NCBI RefSeq assembly: GCF_001713395.1
Contig: NZ_CP016452.1
Location: 2,156,161 to 2,220,160, forward strand
Direction: 5' to 3'
Origin: Sinorhizobium sp. RAC02
GTDB taxonomy: Bacteria > Pseudomonadota > Alphaproteobacteria > Rhizobiales > Rhizobiaceae
Length of the DNA: 64,000 nucleotides
Part shown: positions 25,210-34,047 of the stretch, one piece after another
Layout: each line of letters opens with the position of its first letter
Position numbering within the stretch: position 1 is the stretch's first letter
The notes under the pieces: generated by a model
What the model was told of the DNA's origin: nothing
The model's input: the letters and a program-made list of their open reading frames with translations, nothing else
Database searches by the model: none
Translations under genes and position numbers: made by a program

Positions 25210-28200
25210 TCAGAACAGCGAAAATTCTCCGATCATCTGGTTGCGGGCGAGCCAGGGGGTTTGTAGGCCGCCACTTTCCTGGGAGACGCCGACCTTGACG
25301 GCGCGGAACAGTTCGGAAACCTCCAGGGTGCCGTTGCCGTTGAGGTCCGCCTTCGTCCGTCCCTCGCCCATGACATTCGTCAGTACCGTGGTGAAAACGC
25401 CGCCGTTGGCTTTGGCGGATTCGCGGGAAAGCTCACGGCCCTTCGAGGCTGAGAACACCACCAGTCCGGCTGGAATGGACCGCTGCAGGCCCGAGACCGC
25501 ATCGTCATTGGTGGCAAAGAGGCCCGTGCCGGCGGCGCCGGAATGGCAGGCGTCAAGCAGGACGATCAGCCGCCCCTTTGTCTTGGAGAGGACGCTGGCG
25601 AGCTCATCCCAGGCAAGCGAGGTTGCCTCGACGGCGTCGGCCCTGGTCGCCGAGGTTGCGATATAGAATTTGCCGTCCGCTCCCTGCAATCCGTGGCCGG
25701 CAAAGAAGAACACCGCCGTCTCGCCAGGATCGACGCCCTGCGCCAGTTTTTCGGCAGCAGCAAGGATCGCCGTCTTTTTCGCCGCCCTGTCGGCAAGGAG
25801 AACCAGGTCTTTCTCCGGCGCATCGATCGTTTGGCCGGAGAGGGAGCGGAAGCGCGCGATCACGCGCTCCGCATCGCTTTTCGCGAAGGAAAGCTGCGAA
25901 ATCCGGGTATCCTCATAAAGGTCGATGCCGACGGCCAGCACGCTGGTAATGGGTTTCTGGGACTGGACACCGAAGTCGCGTCCGATCGGCAGGCTTTGCA
26001 ATCCGTCTGCATCTTCGGCAACGAGGCTCACCCATCGCGCTGACGGCAGCCGCGCCACGTCAATCGCAACCGGCTTCGACACATCCGACACCGCGACCCG
26101 GTCGGTCAGGACACCATCCTGGTAGACGTTGACCGCAACGACCGGGAGAAGACCGTGAGCCGTGACGTCACCCGTGATGCGGGCACCGTCGCTATCGAGG
26201 GTTCCTTCCAGCGAAGGCGGCGCACCGATGGTCGGCGCACCGACCGTTCCGCTGCCGGAAAGCACGGCCTGCATCAGCCCTTCGACGCGAAGCCGACGGT
26301 CGAATTGCTGAAAGCTGTACTGGCCGCTCGCCCCTGGAAAGCGCAGGTTGACGAAAGCGCTTCCCTCGGGCGTCGCATCGAACTGGAAATGCTCATTCCA
26401 GAACACGACCTCATCGTCGATGAAACGGCCGGACAGCAGAACGGCTGCATCGGAAACGCGGTGGATGTAGAAGGTTCCGTCGATATTCTCCTGGAGAATG
26501 TAGCGGCCGCTCTCGTCCGCAAAGGCATTCTTCAGCATATCGCCCCGCGGCAGGTCCATTTTCTCGAACAGGAAGCGGCGCGACTTGAGATCGAACAAGC
26601 CGATCGTGCCCGCGGCCTTTGCATAGAACAGCAGCGCAGTGGTGCCGATGGCCTTCACGTCGAGTTTCTGTTCATGGAAGAAACGGGTCTGGGCAGCGCC
26701 AAATGTCTCTTGCTGGGCAACAAGAGCCTGCTTTACGCCAAGCGTGCCGCTGCCTTCGTCGAAGATAGCCAGATAGGATTTGCTGAGCTGGCTTCCCGCC
26801 GTCGGGCCGCCATAGCATATGCCGCGGACGATCCAGATCGTCTGATCGCCAAGGCGAATGCGATGTGCGAGGTCCGGCGCGTCAGGCAGTTTGCCGCTTT
26901 CCAATCCCTGGCTCACCTGCTCGCAATAGATCGCGTCCATGGATTCGGTTGCGTGGGACCATTCAAGCGGTGCCTTCATGGCGGCCATATCGTCGGAAAG
27001 CTGATTGCTTGCAGCCTTGACCCGCTTTTCGAACGGCGCCCGAGCGGTCTCATCGAGCCGCCGCGCGTCGTCGAGCGGTTCCAGGGTGAAGTCGGGTAGG
27101 GTGGCCTTACTCGCAGTGAACCCGAAGGGTTGCAGGGCATCGAGCAGCGTTCGCCGGGAGACGACCCCCATGGCGGAACGATCCAGCCGGACTGGCGCAA
27201 GACCGCGCAGGACCGTTTCTTCCTGTGGCTGATCGATGGCGGCCTGTGTTTCCTGCAGGCCGCGGTTCGGCCGAACGTAATCGCGTGCCAACAACAGCGC
27301 CGCTAGCGTCGCGTTCTTCGCGTCAAGCTGCTCGCTGCCGGTCGAGCGCTCTCCCGTGTAGTGCGTATAAGCAAGGCCGAGGGGAGCATTCCATCCGGTC
27401 TCGAGGCCGATCGGTGCGGTTATCCCGATCGCCTCCGCCTGAACGCGAATGAACTCCCGCACGCCTTTCAGGCCCTCGTCGGCAATGATCAGGTTTGAAT
27501 CCTGTGAGACGAAATCTCCGTCCTGCAAATCGAAGGCGGCATAGCCGAGCGGCCCGGCGACGATGCCGAGCATGTTCTCGAGATCCATGGTGACGGAGGC
27601 GGAGACCGAACTGCTGCAAGCCGCGCAGGAGGTTCGTTGCTCCTCGATCGCGACACCCCGAGAAAGGATCGATGCCAGCCAGGTGCGACCCCAGGGTTCG
27701 GCCTCGCTAATGACGAAGGAATCGTTGTTGAACCAGGCAAGATCGCTGCCGCCGAGGGTCGCGACCCGCGCGCCATCCACAAGGTCGATGACGTCGAAGT
27801 TCTCGTTGCTGCGCACGGCGAGGAAACGTTTTGTCGGAGACAGGGCAATGTCATGGCCCTCCCGGTCGAGGATTTCGCTGCCTGTGGACGTGTCGATCAC
27901 CGCAAAGCGGGTGTCGTTGAAAAGGACGTTTCGCCCGAGAGCGGGAATGTCGATACGCTTGTCATGGAGGTTGCCTGCGACGGGATCGTTGAGAACGATC
28001 TGCGGTGCTGCGGGTTTTACCGCAAGCACGCCTTCCCATTCCTGAAGAACGGCGACCTCCTTGCAGGCGCGAATGTATCCGACGAGCGTCGCGTGCAGAT
28101 CCATTGGACCTGCCGAAAGCGGCAGCAGCGAGATTGTGCCGGCCGGCCCTGCGCCGCGACTGTGGAGTGCAACGATCGCCCGGCTTTCATCATGCCTCGG

Positions 28201-29424
28201 CTCGATGCCATAGGGGCCAAGCGCATCCGGCGTCAGGGCCAGAAAACCCTTTCCGGTAAAGCGGACGGGACCACTTGCGCTCACTATGAAATATGCGGTG
28301 ATGCCAGCGTTCGGTGCCTTGTTGGCCCAGTCGATCTGCACCGCCGTGTTCGCGGTCGCATCTTTCGCAGGCATTTCGAGGTTGAACCCCGCGGCCAGCG
28401 CGCGAAGCGCTGTCCGCTCGCTCTCACAGGCGCCGCCGGAGTGGGCGGCATTGGTCCGAATACGTTCGACGTAACGTTCCGGCGTGTCGCCGGCGCGCCA
28501 GTATAGCCCCTGCGCGAAGGAGGCGACAACATCCGTGCGCGCTTTGGCACGCGGCTGTTTGGCATGGAAGATGCCGGATGATGCGCCTGCGAAAGTTTCG
28601 TGGCGTGTAGCGTCCTCTTTCAGCATGCAGACATTGTTTGAACCGTTGTGCGTGTAGGCGCGGCAACGGTCGTCGACCTCGCAAAAGGTTGCGCACTGGT
28701 CGCGGCTAATCCCGCGCAGGGCCGGATCGGTTAGTCCGCCACGGTAGTCGTGGCCAGGCAGGTCGGTGTCCCAAAACCATTGGAGGCCGCTTCTCGAGCC
28801 ACCCAGCGCTTGGGAAACCTGTATCTCCGCAGTGTCCTCGGCCACGAAAGACGGGGTTTGCGCCGGATTGCATTGCGAAAGGGTCAGATCGATATGGGCG
28901 GATGATCCCGTTAGACTGAAGACATGGCGGAACCCCGGATCGAAGGCAAAGGTGCGCCCCGCCTTCAATGCTTCGAGAAGAACCGTGTCACGCCCGGCAT
29001 CGATCGGACCGGCCATCACGCCTTCGGCGACGCGCGACAGAGCGATCGAAAATGTCAGGCGGTCGTCGACAACGACCGTGGGTCTGATCGTATCCGCATA
29101 GGTTCCGACATTGTAGAAGAAGGCGAATTCGGGATTTCCCTCGCTGCTGCAGCGCACGGCAAAACAGGAATACTTGCTGCCCGTCGTGTTGCAGATCGTG
29201 CCGCCCGTGCCATTGGCCGCTGCAAGCGGCATCCAGCGTCCGGCCGGCTCCGCCCGCTGCTGACTCTGCTGCCGGGAGGCCGGCTCACGCCGTGCAAGCC
29301 CCCTTAACGTCTCGACCGGTCCCAGCAGGACATCGCCTTTGCGTCGTTGGGCTTCGGTCCCCGTCGCACAAAGGACTACGATCGCGCAAACGGCAGCGAG
29401 CGCCAGACTGAGTGACTTTCGCAT
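25210..29424 (-). CDS. Exported caspase-like (peptidase C14) protein with PAN/apple-like module and EF-hand loop
   Basis: A 1404-residue protein from ATG 29424, chosen because a GGAGGG site precedes it and a signal peptide (SLSLALAAVCAIVVLCATGTEA) starts there. A cysteine-rich PAN/apple-like segment spans about residues 216-286 (C244, C248, C254, C266). A long middle part resembles beta-propeller-type repeats without clear family. The C-terminal caspase-fold domain has the catalytic pair His1244 (FFFAGHGLQ) and Cys1293 (VLLDACHSG). A canonical EF-hand loop, DLNGNGTLEVSE, follows at 1360-1371. The predicted location is periplasmic or secreted. It stands alone between convergent and unrelated genes; substrate and role are unknown. 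Confidence 0.85.
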   Translation of the reverse strand: MRKSLSLALAAVCAIVVLCATGTEAQRRKGDVLLGPVETLRGLARREPASRQQSQQRAEPAGRWMPLAAANGTGGTICNTTGSKYSCFAVRCSSEGNPEFAFFYNVGTYADTIRPTVVVDDRLTFSIALSRVAEGVMAGPIDAGRDTVLLEALKAGRTFAFDPGFRHVFSLTGSSAHIDLTLSQCNPAQTPSFVAEDTAEIQVSQALGGSRSGLQWFWDTDLPGHDYRGGLTDPALRGISRDQCATFCEVDDRCRAYTHNGSNNVCMLKEDATRHETFAGASSGIFHAKQPRAKARTDVVASFAQGLYWRAGDTPERYVERIRTNAAHSGGACESERTALRALAAGFNLEMPAKDATANTAVQIDWANKAPNAGITAYFIVSASGPVRFTGKGFLALTPDALGPYGIEPRHDESRAIVALHSRGAGPAGTISLLPLSAGPMDLHATLVGYIRACKEVAVLQEWEGVLAVKPAAPQIVLNDPVAGNLHDKRIDIPALGRNVLFNDTRFAVIDTSTGSEILDREGHDIALSPTKRFLAVRSNENFDVIDLVDGARVATLGGSDLAWFNNDSFVISEAEPWGRTWLASILSRGVAIEEQRTSCAACSSSVSASVTMDLENMLGIVAGPLGYAAFDLQDGDFVSQDSNLIIADEGLKGVREFIRVQAEAIGITAPIGLETGWNAPLGLAYTHYTGERSTGSEQLDAKNATLAALLLARDYVRPNRGLQETQAAIDQPQEETVLRGLAPVRLDRSAMGVVSRRTLLDALQPFGFTASKATLPDFTLEPLDDARRLDETARAPFEKRVKAASNQLSDDMAAMKAPLEWSHATESMDAIYCEQVSQGLESGKLPDAPDLAHRIRLGDQTIWIVRGICYGGPTAGSQLSKSYLAIFDEGSGTLGVKQALVAQQETFGAAQTRFFHEQKLDVKAIGTTALLFYAKAAGTIGLFDLKSRRFLFEKMDLPRGDMLKNAFADESGRYILQENIDGTFYIHRVSDAAVLLSGRFIDDEVVFWNEHFQFDATPEGSAFVNLRFPGASGQYSFQQFDRRLRVEGLMQAVLSGSGTVGAPTIGAPPSLEGTLDSDGARITGDVTAHGLLPVVAVNVYQDGVLTDRVAVSDVSKPVAIDVARLPSARWVSLVAEDADGLQSLPIGRDFGVQSQKPITSVLAVGIDLYEDTRISQLSFAKSDAERVIARFRSLSGQTIDAPEKDLVLLADRAAKKTAILAAAEKLAQGVDPGETAVFFFAGHGLQGADGKFYIATSATRADAVEATSLAWDELASVLSKTKGRLIVLLDACHSGAAGTGLFATNDDAVSGLQRSIPAGLVVFSASKGRELSRESAKANGGVFTTVLTNVMGEGRTKADLNGNGTLEVSELFRAVKVGVSQESGGLQTPWLARNQMIGEFSLF

Positions 29425-29618
29425 GCCGCACCCTCCTGCCCAAGGAATACCATCCAGCCAGTTCGAAACCGCAATCGTAGGGAAACCCTGTCCCGCCCCG
29501 GATACTATTGCCGACGCGAGGATTGGCAGCAAGATGAAACAGGAAGGAGATTGCTGTCCCTCGGTCGTAACCGCTCATCCCTTTGGTGGTGCTGACCGGC
29601 GTTCTCTGCCTGGCAGGT

Positions 29619-30815
29619 TTACTCGTGCGTCCCGAACTTCCGCAACAAACCCGCCGTCGCCGAGAACAGGACAATCAGGATGCCATATCCCAGCGTCGTT
29701 AGCGTCAGGCCGAAGGCGCCGACGGCCATGCCGGCCAGCAGTGTCGGCAGGCCAAAGGCGAGGTAGCTCAGTGTGAACAGAGAGGCAAAGAGTTCACCGC
29801 GTTCGTCTGGTCGAACAGTCGGGACGATGGATCGCAACACGCCGTAGAAGCAGGTTCCGAAGCCTGTCCCGGCAATGACGAGGGCCGCGAGATAGGCCGG
29901 CAGGGACTGCCAAACGATCGCAGCAAGCGTCAACGTCGTGCCGATCGAGAGCGCGGAAGTTCCGTAAAGCGTCACCTGCCGCGAGGAATGGCCACGCGCG
30001 ATGTAACAGGCGGCGGCACCGGCAGCGCAGAGGAGCACGATGACGCTTGCCTGCGTCAGATGGTGTTCGGCGCCGAAGACGTGCCGGACGATCGGCGCGC
30101 CGAGCGAGAGATAGAGCCCGCCCGTCGCCCAGCCTGCGACAACAGCCGGCGCGCTGCGCCAGAATGCCTTGGCAGCCATAGCCGGCACGCCGATCCGTGG
30201 CCGAAGCGAGGCCCAGACGCCCTCATGCCGCGGCGCGGTCTCGGGGATGAGCCAGATCACGGCTGCAAACAGCATATAGGCGGCGACCAGGGTACCGAAC
30301 ACATCCGCTTTCGCCATCTCGGTTACGTCCATCAATATGCCCGCCACGAGAGCCCCCATGGCAAGCCCGCCCAGTGGAATGACCGAGTTCCACACCGATG
30401 CACTGCCGGGTCTGTCCTGCGGTTCGAGATCGACCACCGCCGCAGACAGCGCCGAGAGCAGCATCCCGGCCGCGATGCCTTGCAACACCCGCGCCACCAT
30501 CAGGCCGGCCACGTCGCTAGCCTGCCAGAACAACAGCAGGCTCATCGCCATCAGCGCAAAGCCCCCCGATATGACCGGCCGCCGGCCGACATGATCGGAC
30601 AGCGATCCTGTCACAAGCAAGGATGCGAGCAGGGCGACGGTATAGACGGCGAAGATACCGGTCAGTGTTGCCGCCGAAAAGCCGATCTCTTGCTGAAGCG
30701 CGGGATAGAAGGGTGAGGGAGCGCTGGCGCCGGCCATCATCACGGCCATTCCGGCAAGGGCAATGCGAAAGCCTGCGAGGCCACGCAGTGGCATGGATTG
30801 CGTCGTATCCGTCAC
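29619..30815 (-). CDS. MFS transporter, drug/metabolite efflux type
   Basis: A 398-residue membrane protein with about 12 hydrophobic segments and the MFS loop signature GSLSDHVGRRPV between helices 2 and 3. It starts at GTG 30815. It is divergent from an ArsR-type regulator with a palindrome between them, which suggests inducible export. Such MFS/ArsR pairs occur with varied small-molecule exporters, so the substrate cannot be named. Confidence 0.88.
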   Translation of the reverse strand: MTDTTQSMPLRGLAGFRIALAGMAVMMAGASAPSPFYPALQQEIGFSAATLTGIFAVYTVALLASLLVTGSLSDHVGRRPVISGGFALMAMSLLLFWQASDVAGLMVARVLQGIAAGMLLSALSAAVVDLEPQDRPGSASVWNSVIPLGGLAMGALVAGILMDVTEMAKADVFGTLVAAYMLFAAVIWLIPETAPRHEGVWASLRPRIGVPAMAAKAFWRSAPAVVAGWATGGLYLSLGAPIVRHVFGAEHHLTQASVIVLLCAAGAAACYIARGHSSRQVTLYGTSALSIGTTLTLAAIVWQSLPAYLAALVIAGTGFGTCFYGVLRSIVPTVRPDERGELFASLFTLSYLAFGLPTLLAGMAVGAFGLTLTTLGYGILIVLFSATAGLLRKFGTHE

Positions 30816-30827
30816 GGGACACCTGAC

Positions 30828-30847
30828 AGTTCGAATAATCTCGAACT
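30828..30847. promoter_or_regulatory. Palindrome between MFS and ArsR genes, candidate operator
   Basis: AGTTCGA (30828-30834) and TCGAACT (30841-30847) are perfect 7-bp arms around ATAATC. A related element, GGTTC and GAACC about 10 bp apart, lies at about 30874-30893 and overlaps the ArsR start. ArsR-family repressors bind such imperfect 12-2-12-like palindromes, so the divergent ArsR protein probably controls both promoters here. Confidence 0.5.
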
Positions 30848-30891
30848 ATTCTCTACTGTCATTTTCGTGACGGTTCAACTAAATTCGAACC

Positions 30892-31212
30892 ATGGCACCC
30901 GATACCGACCTTCACCACCCTGCTCGCGACGATCTGCGGCTGACCGACGTCCTCTTCGCCTTAAGCGATCCGGAACGCCTGGCCATCGTGCGCCAACTCG
31001 CCGACGGGCCGCTTGAAATGGCTCAATGCCATCTCTCCGACCCTTCGATGCCGAAATCGACCAAGTCGCATTTAATGAAGGTTTTGCGCGAGGCAGGCGT
31101 CATCCGTAACGAGCCACTGGGCCGCGGCCGCCGCCTCAGTATACGCCACGAAGACCTCGAGGCGCGGTTCCCCGGATTGATCGGTTCGGTGCTCGCGGCA
31201 TCGCACCTCTAA
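30892..31212 (+). CDS. ArsR-family winged-helix regulator
   Basis: A 106-residue winged-helix protein: ALSDPERLAIVRQLADGPLEM is the typical ArsR N-terminal helix pair, and PKSTKSHLMKVLREAGVI holds the recognition helix. There is no CxC metal motif of the classic arsenic type; the single Cys is in MAQCHLSD. No clear Shine-Dalgarno precedes ATG 30892, so leaderless translation or a later start is possible. It is divergent from the MFS gene and is its likely regulator. Confidence 0.85.
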   Translation: MAPDTDLHHPARDDLRLTDVLFALSDPERLAIVRQLADGPLEMAQCHLSDPSMPKSTKSHLMKVLREAGVIRNEPLGRGRRLSIRHEDLEARFPGLIGSVLAASHL

Positions 31213-31473
31213 TCAGCTTTGTGACTCCGCTCGCGGCGGGGTGTCTATGAAGCTCTCCAGTTTAGTGATGTTCGCTATGACGTCCTCTAATCTCGTAGGT
31301 CGCCAAAGCTCATTGCGGACATGCGACTGCAGTCACCTGAAAGCTTGCCGACCATCGCAGGGGGCGGCATGAGCCGATAGTTTCCCGCAGCGTTCTGTAG
31401 TCGATTTCCGCATGGTCAGGATCCAATGATTGGATGTGTCCGATGTGGTTCAGGCTCCACAAGGAGACTGATC
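31213..31473. other. Intergenic region left of IS5 remnant
   Basis: The reverse strand carries a short open stretch ending near the ArsR stop (…RPTRLEDVIANITKLESF…) that looks protein-like but lacks a start and family match. It is probably an eroded gene end. No terminator or promoter is convincing. Confidence 0.3.
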
Positions 31474-31900
31474 ATGAGCGACCTTTGCTGGCTGGCAGAA
31501 GAGCAAATAGCACGACTTGCGCCGTATTTTCCCAAGAGCCACGACAAACCGCGTGTGGATAACCGCCGGATTCTGAGCGGGATCATCTTCGTCAACCGTA
31601 ACGGCTTGCCCTGGCGGGATATGCCCCGGGAGTACGGGCCGTACAAGACGCTCTACAACCGGTGGAAACGGTGGGGCACGGTGGGCGTGTTTGGCCGAAT
31701 GATGGAGGGTCTCGCCGCAGGAAGCTCCGGCTCGAAGACTACCATGATTGATGCGACCTGTTTGAAAGCGCGCCGCACGGCCTCGAGCCTGCGTATAAAA
31801 CGGGGAGGCTTGGACGGCTGATAGGACACATGAAAGGCGGCATGAATACAAAGCGGCATGCTGTAGCCGATGCCGATGGCAGACCGCTCAGCGTCTTCGA
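31474..31900 (+). pseudogene. IS5-family transposase remnant, frameshifted
   Basis: From ATG 31474, after AAGGAG, the frame encodes the N-terminal half of an IS5-type transposase (SDLCWLAEEQIARLAPYFP; GIIFVNRNGLPWRDMPREYG; KTTMIDATCLKARRTASSL, where the first DDE Asp is in IDATCLKA). The frame stops at about 31820. The expected continuation (KGGMNTKRHAVADADGRPLS) appears in another frame from about 31830, consistent with a one-base loss near 31815. After about 31890 the similarity ends, and the remaining catalytic residues are missing. The element cannot transpose by itself. Confidence 0.8.
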
Positions 31901-32494
31901 GACGGCCAACCTGCCGAAGGGCGCGCGCAAGAGGTTCGGCAGGTTTCCGGCGGCCCTGGATGAAGGGCCTGTTGGCGTGACCCATCGTGCGGAATCCCTC
32001 GATGCCATGATGTGCACCCATGCAATTCGGCCCTGTACCACCAAAGGGCTAGTCGTCCTGCGCGACATCAATCATCGTGTTGTTGATAACGACATTGTCG
32101 AAGGTGGTCAGCCGCAGCAGGCGCCCGCACTCGGCATCCTGCTTCCCGAAGTAATTGAGCGCGAGCGGCCGTGGTAGGGGCGCTCCGGTAGGATTGGACT
32201 GAAGACTTCCTCACACTGGCGGCCGCAGCGTCACCCGCATCGAGGACCAGCGGGGGCAACGTGCGCAAACAGCCGGCAGTGCTCTCAGGCCGCACACCGA
32301 CCTCCATAACCTTTGCACCCTTGCCGCGGGTGTCATCGAAAAGCCCCTCAAGCAGTCGAAGTGCCGCTCGCTAAAGGCGGCCATATATCTGTGCCCGTTG
32401 ATGTTCAGCAGCTGCTGTGACGTCCGTCAAAGCGCGCATTGACAGCAAATATTTCGATGATATTTTGAAAATATATTTTATGGAGTGACCGACC
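31901..32494. other. About 600 bp without a supported gene
   Basis: Open stretches exist on both strands but none has a convincing start, composition or motif. The sequence next to the transposase relic is probably decayed. The last 40 bp become very AT-rich and hold the palindrome described at 32460-32474. Confidence 0.4.
32460..32474. promoter_or_regulatory. AT-rich 15-bp palindrome, candidate GntR operator
   Basis: ATATTTT-G-AAAATAT is a perfect palindrome 20 bp upstream of the GntR start, inside an AT-rich promoter-like patch (32446-32480). Its location and symmetry suit autoregulation by the FCD-type GntR protein that follows. FCD operators usually have a shorter AT-rich palindromic core, so the assignment is tentative. 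Confidence 0.45.
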
Positions 32495-33190
32495 GTGCAG
32501 CCTGTCTCCAGCAAGAAAATGCGCTTGAGCGACGTCGCCTATCACGGGCTGCGCACCGCCATCATCAAGGCGGAACTGCTGCCGGGGTCACCGATCGACG
32601 AGAAGGAATGCATGGAGCGGCTGGCGGTCGGCCGCACGCCGCTGCGCGAGGCGCTGCAACGGCTGGCCCAGGAGGACCTGCTGCTTGCGGTCCCGCAGCG
32701 GGGCTACTTCGTTTCCTCAACCTCTGCGACCGATTTCTTCCAGCTTCAGGAATTCCGCCTTCAGGCCGAAGTCTGGGCTGCACGGCTGGCCGCGACGCGC
32801 ATCAGCGACGCGCAGCTCGATCGTTTTGCCACTCTCATCGAAGAGGCGCGTGCCGGTGTCGCGGCCAAGCGCATGGAAATCGAATGGCATCTCGGTATCG
32901 ACGAGGAGATGCACCGGCTGATCGCGGAAGCGTCCGGCAACACCTATCTCGTCCAGGCGCTGACCCGCCTTTATGCGCTTTCGGTGCGCAGCCTCTACGT
33001 CTCCCGCATGCCCGTAGCGCTGCTGTTCGAAGACTTGAAGGACATGGTGGTGATCCACGAGGCGCTGGCGAGCGGCGATCCCGACAATACCGAGGCTGCG
33101 ATGCGGGCGCACCTCTCCGTCAGCGCGACGAACCTCATCCGGCCGGTCGAATCCTCTTCCCGCCAAGTGCGCGTGGAGACACGGAAATGA
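32495..33190 (+). CDS. GntR-family regulator, FCD (FadR) subclass
   Basis: A 231-residue regulator starting at GTG 32495 (GGAG about 9 nt upstream). The winged helix is at about residues 12-72 (IIKAELLPGSPIDEKECMERL; VGRTPLREALQRLAQEDLL). The C-terminal helical FCD domain keeps metal-binding histidines (EWHLGIDEEMHRLIAEASGN; VVIHEALASGD; MRAHLS). The gene overlaps the first permease gene by 4 bp, so it is the first gene of the PotABCD-type operon and probably its autoregulated repressor. The effector is likely a pathway carboxylate. Confidence 0.88.
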   Translation: MQPVSSKKMRLSDVAYHGLRTAIIKAELLPGSPIDEKECMERLAVGRTPLREALQRLAQEDLLLAVPQRGYFVSSTSATDFFQLQEFRLQAEVWAARLAATRISDAQLDRFATLIEEARAGVAAKRMEIEWHLGIDEEMHRLIAEASGNTYLVQALTRLYALSVRSLYVSRMPVALLFEDLKDMVVIHEALASGDPDNTEAAMRAHLSVSATNLIRPVESSSRQVRVETRK

Positions 33191-34047
33191 CCGCCGCGCG
33201 CCGAGGCAACCTTCTGACACTGGCCCTTCTCGCCCCGTCCCTCCTCAGCGCAATCCTCCTGCTGGTCATCCCGATCCTCATCGTCATCGCCTTTTCCTTC
33301 GCCGAGCAGGACACCTATGGTGGCGCGAAATTCGGCTTCACGCTGGCGAGCTACCGCGAGCTCTTCCAGGCGATCTACCTGCCGATTTTTCTCAACTCGC
33401 TCCAGCTCGCCGCTGTCTCCACCGTCGTCTGCCTGCTGGTCGGCTATCCGATCGCCTATTTCATCGCGCTACGCGCCGGGCGCCATGCCGGGCTGTTGCT
33501 GGCGCTTCTCCTCATTCCGTTCTGGATCGATTTCATCGTGCGCATGTCGGCCTGGATGGTGCTGCTCGGCCGCAACGGCACGATCAACAGCGCGCTCCTC
33601 GGCCTCGGTTTCATCGAGCAGCCGATCCGTATGATCGGCACCTATCCGGCCGTGCTGGTCGGCATGCTCTACGCCTTCCTGCCGACCACCGTGCTGCCGA
33701 TCCATGCCGCGCTGAACGGGCTCGACAAGCGGCTTCTCGAAGCGGCCGACGATCTTGGCGCCACGCCACTGCAATCCTTCTGGCGGGTGACGTTCCCGCT
33801 GTCGCTGCCCGGTGTGATGGCGGCGATCCTCTTCGTCTTCGTGCCGGCCATGGGTGTCTATGCCATTCCGGTCCTGCTCGGTGGCGGCAAGAGCATCATT
33901 CTCGGCAACCTGATCGTCCAACTGTTCCTCGATTTCCGCAACATGCCGCTGGGTGCTGCCGTCTCCGTGGTGCTGCTGGCGATCTCGTCGGTGATCATCG
34001 TCTGCTACATGCGCGTGCTGCGCTCGGTCGAGGAGGCGCGGGCATGA
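33187..34047 (+). CDS. ABC transporter permease, PotB-like
   Basis: A 286-residue inner-membrane permease of the polyamine/opine/phosphonate-type subfamily. It has a hydrophobic start (LLTLALLAPSLLSAILLLVIPILIVIAF), six segments and the EAA loop LEAADDLGATPLQSFWRVTFPLSLPG. The ATG at 33187 overlaps the GntR stop (ATGA), which sets the start. It pairs with the PotC-like protein that follows with a further 4-bp overlap. Confidence 0.92.
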   Translation: MTAARRGNLLTLALLAPSLLSAILLLVIPILIVIAFSFAEQDTYGGAKFGFTLASYRELFQAIYLPIFLNSLQLAAVSTVVCLLVGYPIAYFIALRAGRHAGLLLALLLIPFWIDFIVRMSAWMVLLGRNGTINSALLGLGFIEQPIRMIGTYPAVLVGMLYAFLPTTVLPIHAALNGLDKRLLEAADDLGATPLQSFWRVTFPLSLPGVMAAILFVFVPAMGVYAIPVLLGGGKSIILGNLIVQLFLDFRNMPLGAAVSVVLLAISSVIIVCYMRVLRSVEEARA

